DNA from: Actinomycetota bacterium
GTDB taxonomy: Bacteria; Actinomycetota; Thermoleophilia; Gaiellales; Gaiellaceae
DNA length: 11,315 bases
Reading direction: 5' to 3'
Assembly: GCA_005883365.1 (NCBI GenBank)
Contig: VAXA01000071.1
Span: 1-11,315 of the forward strand
In this document: positions 1 through 5,775 of the stretch, in pieces
How the letters are laid out: each line of letters starts with the position of its first letter
Numbering within the stretch: the first letter of the stretch is position 1
Position numbers and translations under genes: made by a program
The notes under the pieces: generated by a model
Seen by the model: the letters and a program-made list of their open reading frames with translations, nothing else
Told to the model about the DNA's origin: nothing
The model's database searches: none

Positions 1-420
1 CTCGAGGAGAACGTCCATCACCGAGCGCCGCACGGCAGCCACGTCACCGCCGCCGACGGCGTCGCGGAACAGCGTGTCGCCCGTCGCGACCAAGCCGTCG
101 TCGACCACGAACGAGAGGCCGTCGTCGGAGTGCCCGGGCGTCGCGAGCGCCTCCACCTGCAGGCCGTCCCAATCCCACTCGCCCGGCTCCGCGAGGACCG
201 GGATCGAGTAGCGCTGGACGAGCTCGTCCTCGTGCTCGACGTGGTCCTGGTGAGCGTGCGTGCGGAGAAGGGCGACCGGGGTCGTGCGCCACCGCTCTAC
301 CGCCTCGATGAGCGGCGCGACGTCCGCCCCGGAGTCGACGAACACCGCCGGGCCTCCCTCGACCGCCAGCAAATAGGCGTTGCTGAGCCAGCCGGGATGG
401 GTGCTCTTCTCCACGAGCAT
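1..420 (-). CDS. MBL-fold metallohydrolase, partial (C-terminus beyond left edge)
   Basis: The first 140 residues of a metallo-beta-lactamase-fold hydrolase (glyoxalase II / RNase Z-like superfamily) are present; the frame is still open at the window edge, so the C-terminus is missing. The metal-binding signature THAHQDH (residues 54-60; H55, H57, D59, H60) is intact. It is followed by the later ligands in TPGHSDD (H97) and GDTLF (D115), in the usual order and spacing for a dinuclear zinc site. The protein begins directly with its first beta strands and has no signal peptide, so it is probably cytosolic. The superfamily hydrolyses thioesters, lactones or phosphoesters; the substrate cannot be told from this fragment. 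The ATG has no Shine-Dalgarno sequence but has a TAGCCT box 6 nt upstream, suggesting leaderless translation. It is divergent from pspA, with only 38 bp between them. Confidence 0.88.
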   Translation of the reverse strand, partial: MLVEKSTHPGWLSNAYLLAVEGGPAVFVDSGADVAPLIEAVERWRTTPVALLRTHAHQDHVEHEDELVQRYSIPVLAEPGEWDWDGLQVEALATPGHSDDGLSFVVDDGLVATGDTLFRDAVGGGDVAAVRRSVMDVLLE

Positions 421-458
421 GGCGCTAGGCTAACTCTCGTTCCCCACGAGGAGGATTG
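421..458. promoter_or_regulatory. Short divergent promoter region between the MBL hydrolase and pspA
   Basis: Only 38 bp separate the two divergent start codons. The core TAGGCTA (426-432) can be read as a TANNNT -10 box in both directions: TAGGCT (426-431) toward pspA and TAGCCT (432-427) toward the hydrolase, the latter ending 6 nt before its ATG. On the pspA side the transcript would have a leader of about 20 nt containing the ribosome site GAGGAGG (448-454), 4 nt before ATG 459. No -35 box is convincing on either strand. The motifs are visible; the promoter function is inferred. Confidence 0.35.
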
Positions 459-1283
459 ATGGCGGGCCTGCTCTCACGCACTGCGCTGATCGTAAAGGCG
501 AAGTACTCGAAGCTCCTGAACCGGGCCGAGAACCCGACCGAGACGCTCGACTACTCGTACGAGCAGATGCTCGAGCAGCTGCAGAACGTGAAGCGCGGCG
601 TCGCCGATGTCGTCACCTCGAAGAAGCGGATCGAGCTGCAGCAGCAGAAGCTCGAGCAGAACGTCGTCAAGCTCGAGACGCAGGCGCGGCAGGCGGTCGC
701 CGCGAATCGCGAGGACCTCGCGCGGCAGGCGCTCGAGCGAAAGGCACTCGCGCAGGGGCAGCTGCAGGACATGGACACGCAGGTGCAGCAGCTCGGGGAC
801 CAGCAGGAGAAGCTGATCGCGGCCCAGCAGCAGCTCGAGACGCGGATCGAGTCCTTCCGGTCGCAGAAGGAGGTCCTCAAGGCGCAGTACTCGGCCGCGG
901 AGGCCCAGGTCAAGGTCGGGGAGGCGGCGACCGGGATCGGCCAGCACATGAACGACACGGGGCTGGCCATTCAGCGCGCCAAGGACAAGACCGAGGAGAT
1001 GCAGGCGCGTGCCTCGGCGATCGACGAGCTCGCGTCGACCGGCGCGCTCGAGGACTTCACCGCCGGCGACCAGACGCAGCTCGACCGCGAGCTCGCCCAG
1101 ATCTCCTCCTCCTCGCAGGTCGACGACGAGCTCGCGAAGCTCAAGGCGGAGGTAGGCTCCGGCACGCCGCAGAAGGAGATTCCGGCCGGCGACGCGGAGC
1201 CTGCGCCCGGCGCGACGGGGGCCCAGCCCGCCGCCGGCGCGGAGCCGGCTGGGCAGCCGGTCGAGGAAGCAACCGAGTCCTGA
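459..1283 (+). CDS. pspA: PspA/IM30 family phage shock protein A
   Basis: This 274-residue protein is of the PspA/IM30/Vipp1 family (ESCRT-III-like fold). Such proteins coat and stabilise the inner face of the cytoplasmic membrane under envelope stress. An amphipathic N-terminal helix (residues 1-24) is followed by the family segment AENPTETLDYSYEQM and then by long, heptad-rich, Gln/Glu/Lys-rich coiled coil to about residue 225. The last 40 or so residues are a Pro/Ala/Gly/Glu-rich, probably disordered tail that the 222-residue E. coli protein lacks. The ATG at 459 is chosen over an in-frame TTG at 456 because the strong GAGGAGG site (448-454) is 4 nt from the ATG but only 1 nt from the TTG. 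The stop overlaps the start of pspAB. Identity is secure; the trigger and partner proteins are inferred from the family. Confidence 0.93.
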   Translation: MAGLLSRTALIVKAKYSKLLNRAENPTETLDYSYEQMLEQLQNVKRGVADVVTSKKRIELQQQKLEQNVVKLETQARQAVAANREDLARQALERKALAQGQLQDMDTQVQQLGDQQEKLIAAQQQLETRIESFRSQKEVLKAQYSAAEAQVKVGEAATGIGQHMNDTGLAIQRAKDKTEEMQARASAIDELASTGALEDFTAGDQTQLDRELAQISSSSQVDDELAKLKAEVGSGTPQKEIPAGDAEPAPGATGAQPAAGAEPAGQPVEEATES

Positions 1284-1864
1284 CCCGGCTCGGCGACATC
1301 CTCTTCGGCCGTAAGAAGCTCCAGGAACCGGCGGGCGAGCGACTCTTCGCGCTCTCGACCGCCGCGGTCACGCTCGATACCGAGTGCTCGCTGAAGCCCG
1401 CCGGCGCGGGTGCGGCGATCTTCAAGCCGCTCTCGGCCGGCGAGTTCGGGGAGGCCGAGCGCGAGATCGATGAGCTGCTTCAGAGCGTTGCGCAAGGCGC
1501 CGGCTCGACGCTCGACCACAAGACCGACACCTTCGGCTTCGAGTGGATCATCGTCCGCGATGACGATCTCGAGGACCAGGTCACGGGCGTCCATGCCGTC
1601 GCGTCGGAGCTCGAGGCACGCGGCTTCGGCGGCCAACTCCTCGCCGCCCCGTTCCGCTTCGACGGCGGCACCTGGGGCGGAGAGCATCCCGTCTACTGGA
1701 TCTACGGCTTCAAGACAGGGACGTGGTGGCCGTTCGTCCCCACCGGCGAGAAGCAGGAGCGGGACAACGCGCGCGAGCTCGAGCTGAAGGCAAAGCTTGA
1801 GCACGAGCTCCCGATCGAGCCCGACCTCAGCAGGTGGCTCGCCTTGTACGACGCTCCGATCTAG
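1280..1864 (+). CDS. pspAB: PspA-associated protein PspAB, apparent CTG start
   Basis: This 194-residue soluble protein matches what I know of PspAB, a partner encoded beside pspA and often htpX in Actinobacteria and archaea. Recognisable family features are the N-terminal LGDILFGRKK, then GERLFALSTAAVTL (residues 19-32), FGFEWIIVRDD in the middle, GFKTGTWWPFVPTG (143-156), and the C-terminal EPDLSRWLALYDAP. It has no membrane segment or signal peptide; its biochemical role is unknown. The frame has no ATG, GTG or TTG for more than 190 nt upstream, and none downstream until well inside the conserved core. The CTG at 1280 gives exactly the expected N-terminus, overlaps the pspA stop as CTGA, and sits 10 nt after GAGGAAG (1263-1269). 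It is therefore very likely translationally coupled to pspA. Family assignment is from memory of the motif pattern. Confidence 0.82.
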   Translation: MTRLGDILFGRKKLQEPAGERLFALSTAAVTLDTECSLKPAGAGAAIFKPLSAGEFGEAEREIDELLQSVAQGAGSTLDHKTDTFGFEWIIVRDDDLEDQVTGVHAVASELEARGFGGQLLAAPFRFDGGTWGGEHPVYWIYGFKTGTWWPFVPTGEKQERDNARELELKAKLEHELPIEPDLSRWLALYDAPI

Positions 1865-1893
1865 CTCGCGAGCGAAGCGCCAGCTTCGCGAGC
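1864..1893. terminator. Hairpin terminator between convergent pspAB and htpX
   Basis: The 29-bp gap between the pspAB and htpX stop codons is almost wholly inverted repeat. GCGAAGC (1872-1878) and GCTTCGC (1883-1889) form a perfect 7-bp stem with the loop GCCA. Alternatively, GCTCGCGA (1864-1871) pairs with TCGCGAGC (1886-1893) as a perfect 8-bp outer stem. No T-tract follows on either strand, so this is a GC-rich hairpin of the kind common in high-GC actinobacteria, usable from both sides. The structure is seen; termination is inferred. Confidence 0.6.
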
Positions 1894-2817
1894 CTACGAG
1901 ACCGGGCGGCCCATCTCGCGGGCGATCTCGGAGAGGGCCGCGAGGCGCTTCTCGAGCGGCGGGTGATCCATCATCCACTCGCTCATCTGCGACTTCCAGT
2001 TGGTCGGGATGATGAAGAACGCGTTCATCCCCGCCACCTCGCGCAGGTCGCGCTGCGGGATCTGCGTGATGCCGCTCGAGATCTTCTGGAGCGCGCTCAT
2101 GAGGTTCTCCGGCGCGCCGGTGATGATGGCGGAGCCGCGGTCGGCCGCGTACTCGCGGTAGCGGGAGATCGTCCGGATCAGGATGAAGCTGATCGCATAG
2201 ACGACGATGGAAACGAGGAAGACGATCAGCCAGACGGGCACCTGGTTGTTGTTGTTGTTCCGGTTGCCGCCGCCGAAGCCGCCGAACATCCCCGCGTAGA
2301 GCCCGAACCGGGTCAGCAGCGCCGCGAGCATGGCGAAGATGCTCGCGATCGTCATGACGAGCACGTCGCGATTCGCCACGTGGGAGAGCTCGTGGGCGAG
2401 GACGCTCTCGACCTCCTGCGGCTCGAGTCGCCGCCAGAGCCCGGTCGTCACCGCAATCGCCGCGTGCTTCGGGTTCCGGCCCGTCGCGAAGGCGTTGGGG
2501 ACGTCCGTGTCGACGACCGCCACGCGCGGCTTCGGCAGGCCCGCCATCGCGCAGAGCCGCTCGACCATCGCGTGCAGCTCCGGCGCCTCCTCGGGCGAGA
2601 CGACCTTCGCCCCGGCCGCGGCGAGCGCCAGCTTGTCGGAGGTGTAGTACTGGAAGAAGGCGAGGCCGATCACGATCAGGAGCATTGGCGCGAGCCCCAC
2701 CTTGAGGACGCTGAAGAGGACGACCGCGAAGCCGACGTAGAGCAGGCCGAGCAGCCCGCTCGTGAAGAGCATCCGCAGCGACAGACCCCGGTCGCGCCCG
2801 AACGATCTGCGTTTCAT
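1894..2817 (-). CDS. htpX: HtpX-like membrane zinc metalloprotease (M48 family)
   Basis: This 307-residue integral membrane M48 peptidase cleaves damaged membrane proteins on the cytoplasmic side. It has two N-terminal membrane segments (about residues 16-38 and 42-57). The zinc site HELSH lies at 142-146 (catalytic E143), with the third ligand E222 in REYAADRGSA. Two more membrane segments (about 153-178 and 194-216) flank a Gly/Asn-rich loop, and the family's conserved HPPLEKRL is near the C-terminus. The length is close to the usual 280-300. The ATG at 2817 fits the common RRSFGRDRGL opening of actinobacterial homologues; an upstream in-frame TTG (2841) would add eight atypical residues. 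There is no SD, but TACCAT ends 7 nt upstream. HtpX genes are recurrent neighbours of pspA/pspAB, so membrane quality control is the likely shared job; here it is convergent with them. Confidence 0.93.
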   Translation of the reverse strand: MKRRSFGRDRGLSLRMLFTSGLLGLLYVGFAVVLFSVLKVGLAPMLLIVIGLAFFQYYTSDKLALAAAGAKVVSPEEAPELHAMVERLCAMAGLPKPRVAVVDTDVPNAFATGRNPKHAAIAVTTGLWRRLEPQEVESVLAHELSHVANRDVLVMTIASIFAMLAALLTRFGLYAGMFGGFGGGNRNNNNNQVPVWLIVFLVSIVVYAISFILIRTISRYREYAADRGSAIITGAPENLMSALQKISSGITQIPQRDLREVAGMNAFFIIPTNWKSQMSEWMMDHPPLEKRLAALSEIAREMGRPVS

Positions 2818-2824
2818 GCCCCGA

Positions 2825-2830
2825 ATGGTA
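2825..2830 (-). promoter_or_regulatory. Candidate -10 box of htpX (TACCAT), leaderless type
   Basis: On the minus strand TACCAT fits TANNNT and ends 7 nt before the htpX ATG, the spacing expected if transcription starts at the start codon. No SD or -35 box is visible. A second possibility is TCTAAT (2885-2880, minus strand) with TGGACG (2907-2902) as -35 and 16 nt between them, which would give a leader of about 55 nt. Confidence 0.35.
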
Positions 2831-2881
2831 CTGAGCGACAACGTCCCGCCGGTTCCCGCGCCCGCGGTCTTAGCCGTTCAT

Positions 2882-2887
2882 TAGAGT
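2882..2887 (+). promoter_or_regulatory. Candidate -10 box of the cytochrome c gene (TAGAGT), leaderless type
   Basis: TAGAGT fits TANNNT and ends 8 nt before the GTG at 2896, where no Shine-Dalgarno sequence exists. The rest of the 78-bp gap divergent from htpX shows no other clear signal. A leaderless start is inferred from spacing alone. Confidence 0.3.
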
Positions 2888-2895
2888 CCTGCGCG

Positions 2896-3318
2896 GTGCG
2901 CCGTCCAGCAGTCATCGCCGCTGCCGCCGCGCTTGGCGCCCTTGTGCTCGCGGGCTGCGGCGCCCAAGGCGTCGCCTCGCCGACGCCGAAGACGGTGATC
3001 GGCACGGTCGCGAGCGGCCCCACGTTCCCGATCGTCCCCGCCTTCCACCTCAAGGGCGACTCGACCAAGGGCAAGTCGGTGTTCGCGAGCGCGGGCTGCG
3101 GGAGCTGCCATACGCTCGCCGCCGCCCACTCGACCGGCACCATCGGGCCGGATCTCGACTCGCTCAAGCCCGACTACCGCGCAGTTACGGCGCAGGTGAC
3201 GAACGGCGGTGCGCCCATGAACGGAACGATGCCGTCGTTCAAGAAGACGCTGAGCACGCAGCAGATCGCGGATGTGGCCGCCTACGTCGTCGACTCGACC
3301 GGCGGCAAGGCTCCGTAG
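2896..3318 (+). CDS. Small c-type cytochrome lipoprotein
   Basis: This 140-residue precursor has a lipoprotein signal: a short Arg pair, an Ala/Leu-rich core and the lipobox LAGC, with lipidation expected at C21. The mature part should be anchored on the outer face of the cytoplasmic membrane. After a Pro/Thr-rich linker (residues 25-50) comes a single class I cytochrome c domain. It has the haem-binding CGSCH (C68, C71, H72), GPDLDSL in the usual position, and the distal ligand Met in GTMPSF (M112) before the final helix. It should carry electrons, but the partner is not visible because no oxidase or reductase genes lie in the window. The GTG at 2896 is chosen because it places the signal peptide correctly. 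The gene heads a plus-strand run with the HAD phosphatase and serS; the 8-nt gap to the next gene suggests co-transcription. Confidence 0.9.
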   Translation: MRRPAVIAAAAALGALVLAGCGAQGVASPTPKTVIGTVASGPTFPIVPAFHLKGDSTKGKSVFASAGCGSCHTLAAAHSTGTIGPDLDSLKPDYRAVTAQVTNGGAPMNGTMPSFKKTLSTQQIADVAAYVVDSTGGKAP

Positions 3319-3326
3319 CCGTCGAG

Positions 3327-4148
3327 CTGCCGGCCGGATTCCCGCCGCGCGTCGCCGCCTTCGCGCTCGACCTCGACCGGACGCTGATCGCCGAGGACGG
3401 CGTGCTGCCGCCGCGGACGCAGGAGGCGCTCACGCGGACGCGGGCCACCGGCGCGCACGTCGTAGTCGTCACCGGACGGATGTTCAGGGCTGTGCGACCG
3501 TACCTCGCGCAGGCGCAGCTCGACGATCTCGTCGTCTGCTACCAGGGAGCGGTCGTCGCCGACCCGACCACGGGCGAGTTCCTCCTCCACGTCCCCATCC
3601 CGCTCGCGGAGGCGAGGGACGCGATGGACGCCGTGATCGCGGGCGGCTTCCACCTCAACTGCTACCTCGACGACCTGCTCTACGTTGCGGAGGTGACGCC
3701 GGAAGCGCGACGCTATGCCGACTTCCAGCACCTCGAGATCCACGCCGTCGGCGATCTCCGTGCGTGGCTCGACCGCGACCCGACAAAGCTCGTCGCCGTC
3801 GGCGATCCCGCGGCGCTCGATGAGCTCGAGGCGGAGCTGAAGCCGCGCTTCGCGGGACGCCTGTTCATCTCGAAATCGCTGCCGTACTTCCTCGAGTTCG
3901 CGCACCCCGACGTGAGCAAGGGAAGTGGGCTCACCTTCGTGGCCGACCGGCTCGGCTTCCGGCCGGAGGAGACGATCGCCTGCGGCGACGGGGAGAACGA
4001 CCGCGAGTTGCTCGACTGGGCCGACTTCGGGGTCGCAGTCGCGAACGCCCACGAGGACGTGCTCGACCGCGCCGATCTCGTCGTCCCCTCCGTGCACGAG
4101 GAAGGCGTCGCTGCCCTGCTCGAGGCGTACTTAGACTCAGCGGCGTGA
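3327..4148 (+). CDS. Cof-type HAD-superfamily phosphatase, probable CTG start
   Basis: This protein of about 273 residues belongs to the Cof (HAD-IIB) branch, Mg-dependent phosphatases of sugar phosphates, nucleotides or flavin precursors. All four HAD motifs are present: DLDRTL with nucleophile D15 and acid D17, VVTGR (T49), the lysine of DVSKGSGL (K198), and GDGENDREL (220-228). A C2-type cap lies between motifs II and III. The exact substrate cannot be predicted. The nearest canonical start in frame is the GTG at 3402, which would delete motif I and so cannot be right. No ATG, GTG or TTG occurs upstream at least as far back as 3183, inside the cytochrome gene. The CTG at 3327 lies 8 nt after the cytochrome stop and gives a normal family length. 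Its SD is weak (AAGG at 3307-3310 is too distant), so coupling to the cytochrome gene is likely. The stop overlaps the serS start (GTGA). Confidence 0.85.
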   Translation: MPAGFPPRVAAFALDLDRTLIAEDGVLPPRTQEALTRTRATGAHVVVVTGRMFRAVRPYLAQAQLDDLVVCYQGAVVADPTTGEFLLHVPIPLAEARDAMDAVIAGGFHLNCYLDDLLYVAEVTPEARRYADFQHLEIHAVGDLRAWLDRDPTKLVAVGDPAALDELEAELKPRFAGRLFISKSLPYFLEFAHPDVSKGSGLTFVADRLGFRPEETIACGDGENDRELLDWADFGVAVANAHEDVLDRADLVVPSVHEEGVAALLEAYLDSAA

Positions 4149-5344
4149 TCGACGCCAGAGCCGCCCGCAACGAGCCGGATGAATTCCGGCGCCGCCTCGC
4201 GCGCAAGGGCGCCGCCGACGCGTTCGACACCTGGCTCGCCGCCGACGAGCGCTGGCGCGAGCTCGTGCCGCGCATCGACGAGCTCCGCTCCCGGACGAAG
4301 GCCAAGGGCAAGCCGACACCGGAGCAGCTCGAGGAGCTGCGCGGCGTCAAGGAGGAGCTGCAACGCGCCGAGAAGGAGCTCGGCGAGGCGGAGGCGGCGC
4401 GCGACTCGCTGGGCCTGCAGATCCCCAACCCTCCGGCCGACGATGTTCCGGACGGCGCTACCGAGGACGACGTGCGCGTCGAGCGGGTCGTCGGCGAGCC
4501 GCCGCAGCTGGAGGAGCCGAAGGAGAGCCTCGAGATCGGCCGCTTCGACATGGACCGCGCGGCGCGGATGAGCGGCGCGCGCTTCGGCTACTGGATCGGC
4601 GACACCGCCCGCCTCGCGCTCGCCATGTACCGCTACGCGCTCGACCGGCTCGCGGAGAAGGGCTTCGCCACGGTGCTGCCGCCGGCTCTCGTGCGCGAGG
4701 AAGCGCTGATCGGGACTGGCCACTTCCCCTCCGACGCAGACAGCGTGTACGCGGTTCCCGCAGACGGCCTCTACCTCTCCGGCACGGCCGAGATCCCGCT
4801 CTCGAGCCTCCACGCCGGCGAGATCCTCGACACCGAGGCGCTGCCGCTCCGCTACGTCGCCTTCTCCCCGTGCTTCCGCCGCGAGGCGGGCGCATCCGGC
4901 AAGGACACGCGCGGGATGTTCCGCGTCCACCAGTTCAACAAGGTGGAGCAGTTCTCGCTGACGCTTCCGGAGAGCTCGTGGGACGAGCACGAGTTCCTGC
5001 TCGCGAACACCGAGGAGCTCGTGCGCGAGCTCGGCGTGCCGTACCGCGTCGTCGTCCTGCCCGCAGGCGACATCTCCTCGGCGGCCGCGAAGACGTACGA
5101 CCTCGAGATCTGGTTCCCGAGCCAGGACCGCTACCGCGAGACCGCGTCGATCTCGAACACGACCGACTTCCAGGCGCGGCGGCTCGGCATCCGCTACCGC
5201 GACGGCAAGAGCCCCGAGCCGCTGCACATGCTCAACGGCACCGCGGTCGTCGACCGGATGGCGCTCGCGGTTCTCGAGAACCTTCAGGGCGAGGTTCCCG
5301 ACGTGCTGCGCCAGTACGGCGCGCCCGAGCGCGTCACTCCTTAG
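4145..5344 (+). CDS. serS: Seryl-tRNA synthetase
   Basis: This 399-residue class II synthetase charges tRNA-Ser (and tRNA-Sec where present). The N-terminal helical arm that grips the long variable arm of tRNA-Ser spans about residues 30-95, rich in Glu, Arg, Lys and Leu. The catalytic core follows, with LPP after motif 1 (178-180), the serine-binding TAEIPL (214-219), motif 2 starting FRREAGASGKDTRGMFR (244-260), ISNTTDFQARR (336-346), and motif 3 around LNGTAVVDRMALAVLEN with R371. At 399 residues it is slightly shorter than the usual 420-430. The GTG at 4145 gives the typical MIDAR-like opening and overlaps the upstream stop (GTGA), so it is translationally coupled to the HAD gene. A tRNA-Ser gene lies about 325 bp downstream. 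The 3' end overlaps the convergent MmcQ-like gene by 11 bp. Confidence 0.97.
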   Translation: MIDARAARNEPDEFRRRLARKGAADAFDTWLAADERWRELVPRIDELRSRTKAKGKPTPEQLEELRGVKEELQRAEKELGEAEAARDSLGLQIPNPPADDVPDGATEDDVRVERVVGEPPQLEEPKESLEIGRFDMDRAARMSGARFGYWIGDTARLALAMYRYALDRLAEKGFATVLPPALVREEALIGTGHFPSDADSVYAVPADGLYLSGTAEIPLSSLHAGEILDTEALPLRYVAFSPCFRREAGASGKDTRGMFRVHQFNKVEQFSLTLPESSWDEHEFLLANTEELVRELGVPYRVVVLPAGDISSAAAKTYDLEIWFPSQDRYRETASISNTTDFQARRLGIRYRDGKSPEPLHMLNGTAVVDRMALAVLENLQGEVPDVLRQYGAPERVTP

Positions 5345-5639
5345 CGAGCCACTCCTTCGCGAGCCGCTTCTGGGCCCGCGTCAGCCACGCCTCCTCGACG
5401 AGATCGCGCAGCTCTTCGCGGTCGAGCCCGTCGAGGTCACGGATACGCACGAGCACGGCCGAGTAGCCGTTCCAGTGCGGCGTCGTGAAGTAGATGCCGC
5501 GGGCGTCGGAGAGGAGCAGCTCCTTCACGCCGAGGTCGGCGACGCGGAAGACGAGCACGTCGTCGAGCCGCTCGCCCGTCTCGGGATCGACGGCGTCCGG
5601 CCGGCGGCGTCGATGGAAGCAGAACATCTTCCCGTGCAC
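5334..5639 (-). CDS. MmcQ/YjbR-like protein, N-terminally short, possibly decayed
   Basis: This is a 101-residue MmcQ/YjbR-family (DUF419, CyaY-like fold) protein; the family has no established function, though members are often thought to bind DNA. Family landmarks are the opening VHGKMFCF, then FTTPHWNGYSAVLVRI, and the C-terminal helix ELRDLVEEAWLTRAQKRL. Relatives normally have about 20-25 more residues before this point. Here the homology-like PTYKV continues a few codons upstream of the GTG (5639) but meets TAG at 5658-5660, and a tRNA gene begins 10 bp further on. There is no SD, and no TANNNT box at the spacing seen in its neighbours. It may be a functional short form or the 3' remnant of a gene broken where the tRNA now lies. 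Its last codons come from a 15-bp tandem duplication shared with the serS end. Confidence 0.6.
   Translation of the reverse strand: MHGKMFCFHRRRRPDAVDPETGERLDDVLVFRVADLGVKELLLSDARGIYFTTPHWNGYSAVLVRIRDLDGLDREELRDLVEEAWLTRAQKRLAKEWLAKE
5335..5364. repeat. 15-bp tandem duplication at the serS / MmcQ-like convergent ends
   Basis: CACTCCTTAGCGAGC (5335-5349) is followed at once by CACTCCTTCGCGAGC (5350-5364), differing at one base. The first copy contains the serS stop codon (TTAG). On the minus strand the two copies encode LAKEW and LAKE plus the stop, so both genes end within the duplication. Confidence 0.8.
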
Positions 5640-5669
5640 CTTGTAGGTCGGCCGACACTAGTACGGCGC

Positions 5670-5754
5670 GGCGGGGTGCCGGAGCGGTCGAACGGGGCGG
5701 TCTTGAAAACCGTTGAGCCCACGGGCTCCGTGAGTTCGAATCTCACCCCCGCCG
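5670..5754 (+). tRNA. tRNA-Ser (anticodon UGA)
   Basis: An 85-nt gene folds as a class II tRNA. The acceptor arm is GGCGGGG (5670-5676) paired perfectly with CCCCGCC (5747-5753), with discriminator G at 5754, as expected for serine. The anticodon loop CTTGAAA gives UGA, reading UCA and other UCN codons, on a GCGGT/ACCGT stem with one wobble pair. A long variable arm follows (TGAGCCCACGGGCTCC). The T arm is GTGAG-TTCGAAT-CTCAC (5730-5746). The 3' CCA is not encoded. It lies downstream of serS, whose product charges it. No convincing own promoter is seen in the short space before it. Confidence 0.95.
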
Positions 5755-5762
5755 CTCGTCTG

Positions 5763-5768
5763 TAGCGT
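5763..5768 (+). promoter_or_regulatory. Candidate -10 box (TAGCGT) of the flavin-reductase-like gene
   Basis: TAGCGT fits TANNNT and ends 7 nt before the ATG at 5776, where no SD exists. Any -35 contact would fall inside the T arm of the tRNA gene, and none is recognisable. Read-through from the tRNA promoter is an alternative. Confidence 0.3.
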
Positions 5769-5775
5769 TCGCGCG

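Noticed and set aside
456..458. TTG as start of pspA
   Set aside because: It is 1 nt from the GAGGAGG site, too close for a ribosome, while the next codon is an ATG 4 nt away.
1871..1893. Terminator hairpin as a member of the palindrome family at 6897-7126
   Set aside because: It has no CACGTC/GACGTG arms and neither core type.
1834..2895. A long N-terminal extension of the cytochrome c frame, antisense to htpX
   Set aside because: The extension is a shadow of htpX. A lipoprotein signal starting at GTG 2896 fits only if translation begins there.
3402..3404. GTG as start of the Cof-type phosphatase
   Set aside because: It would remove HAD motif I with the catalytic aspartates.
3713..5227. 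A 504-codon open frame on the minus strand across the HAD and serS genes
   Set aside because: It is an antisense shadow of two well-identified plus-strand genes, with low-complexity Arg/Ala/Leu-rich translation and no domain. High GC leaves such frames open.
5670..5754. tRNA-Ser as a phage or island attachment site
   Set aside because: No integrase and no repeated copy of the tRNA 3' end are present in the window.
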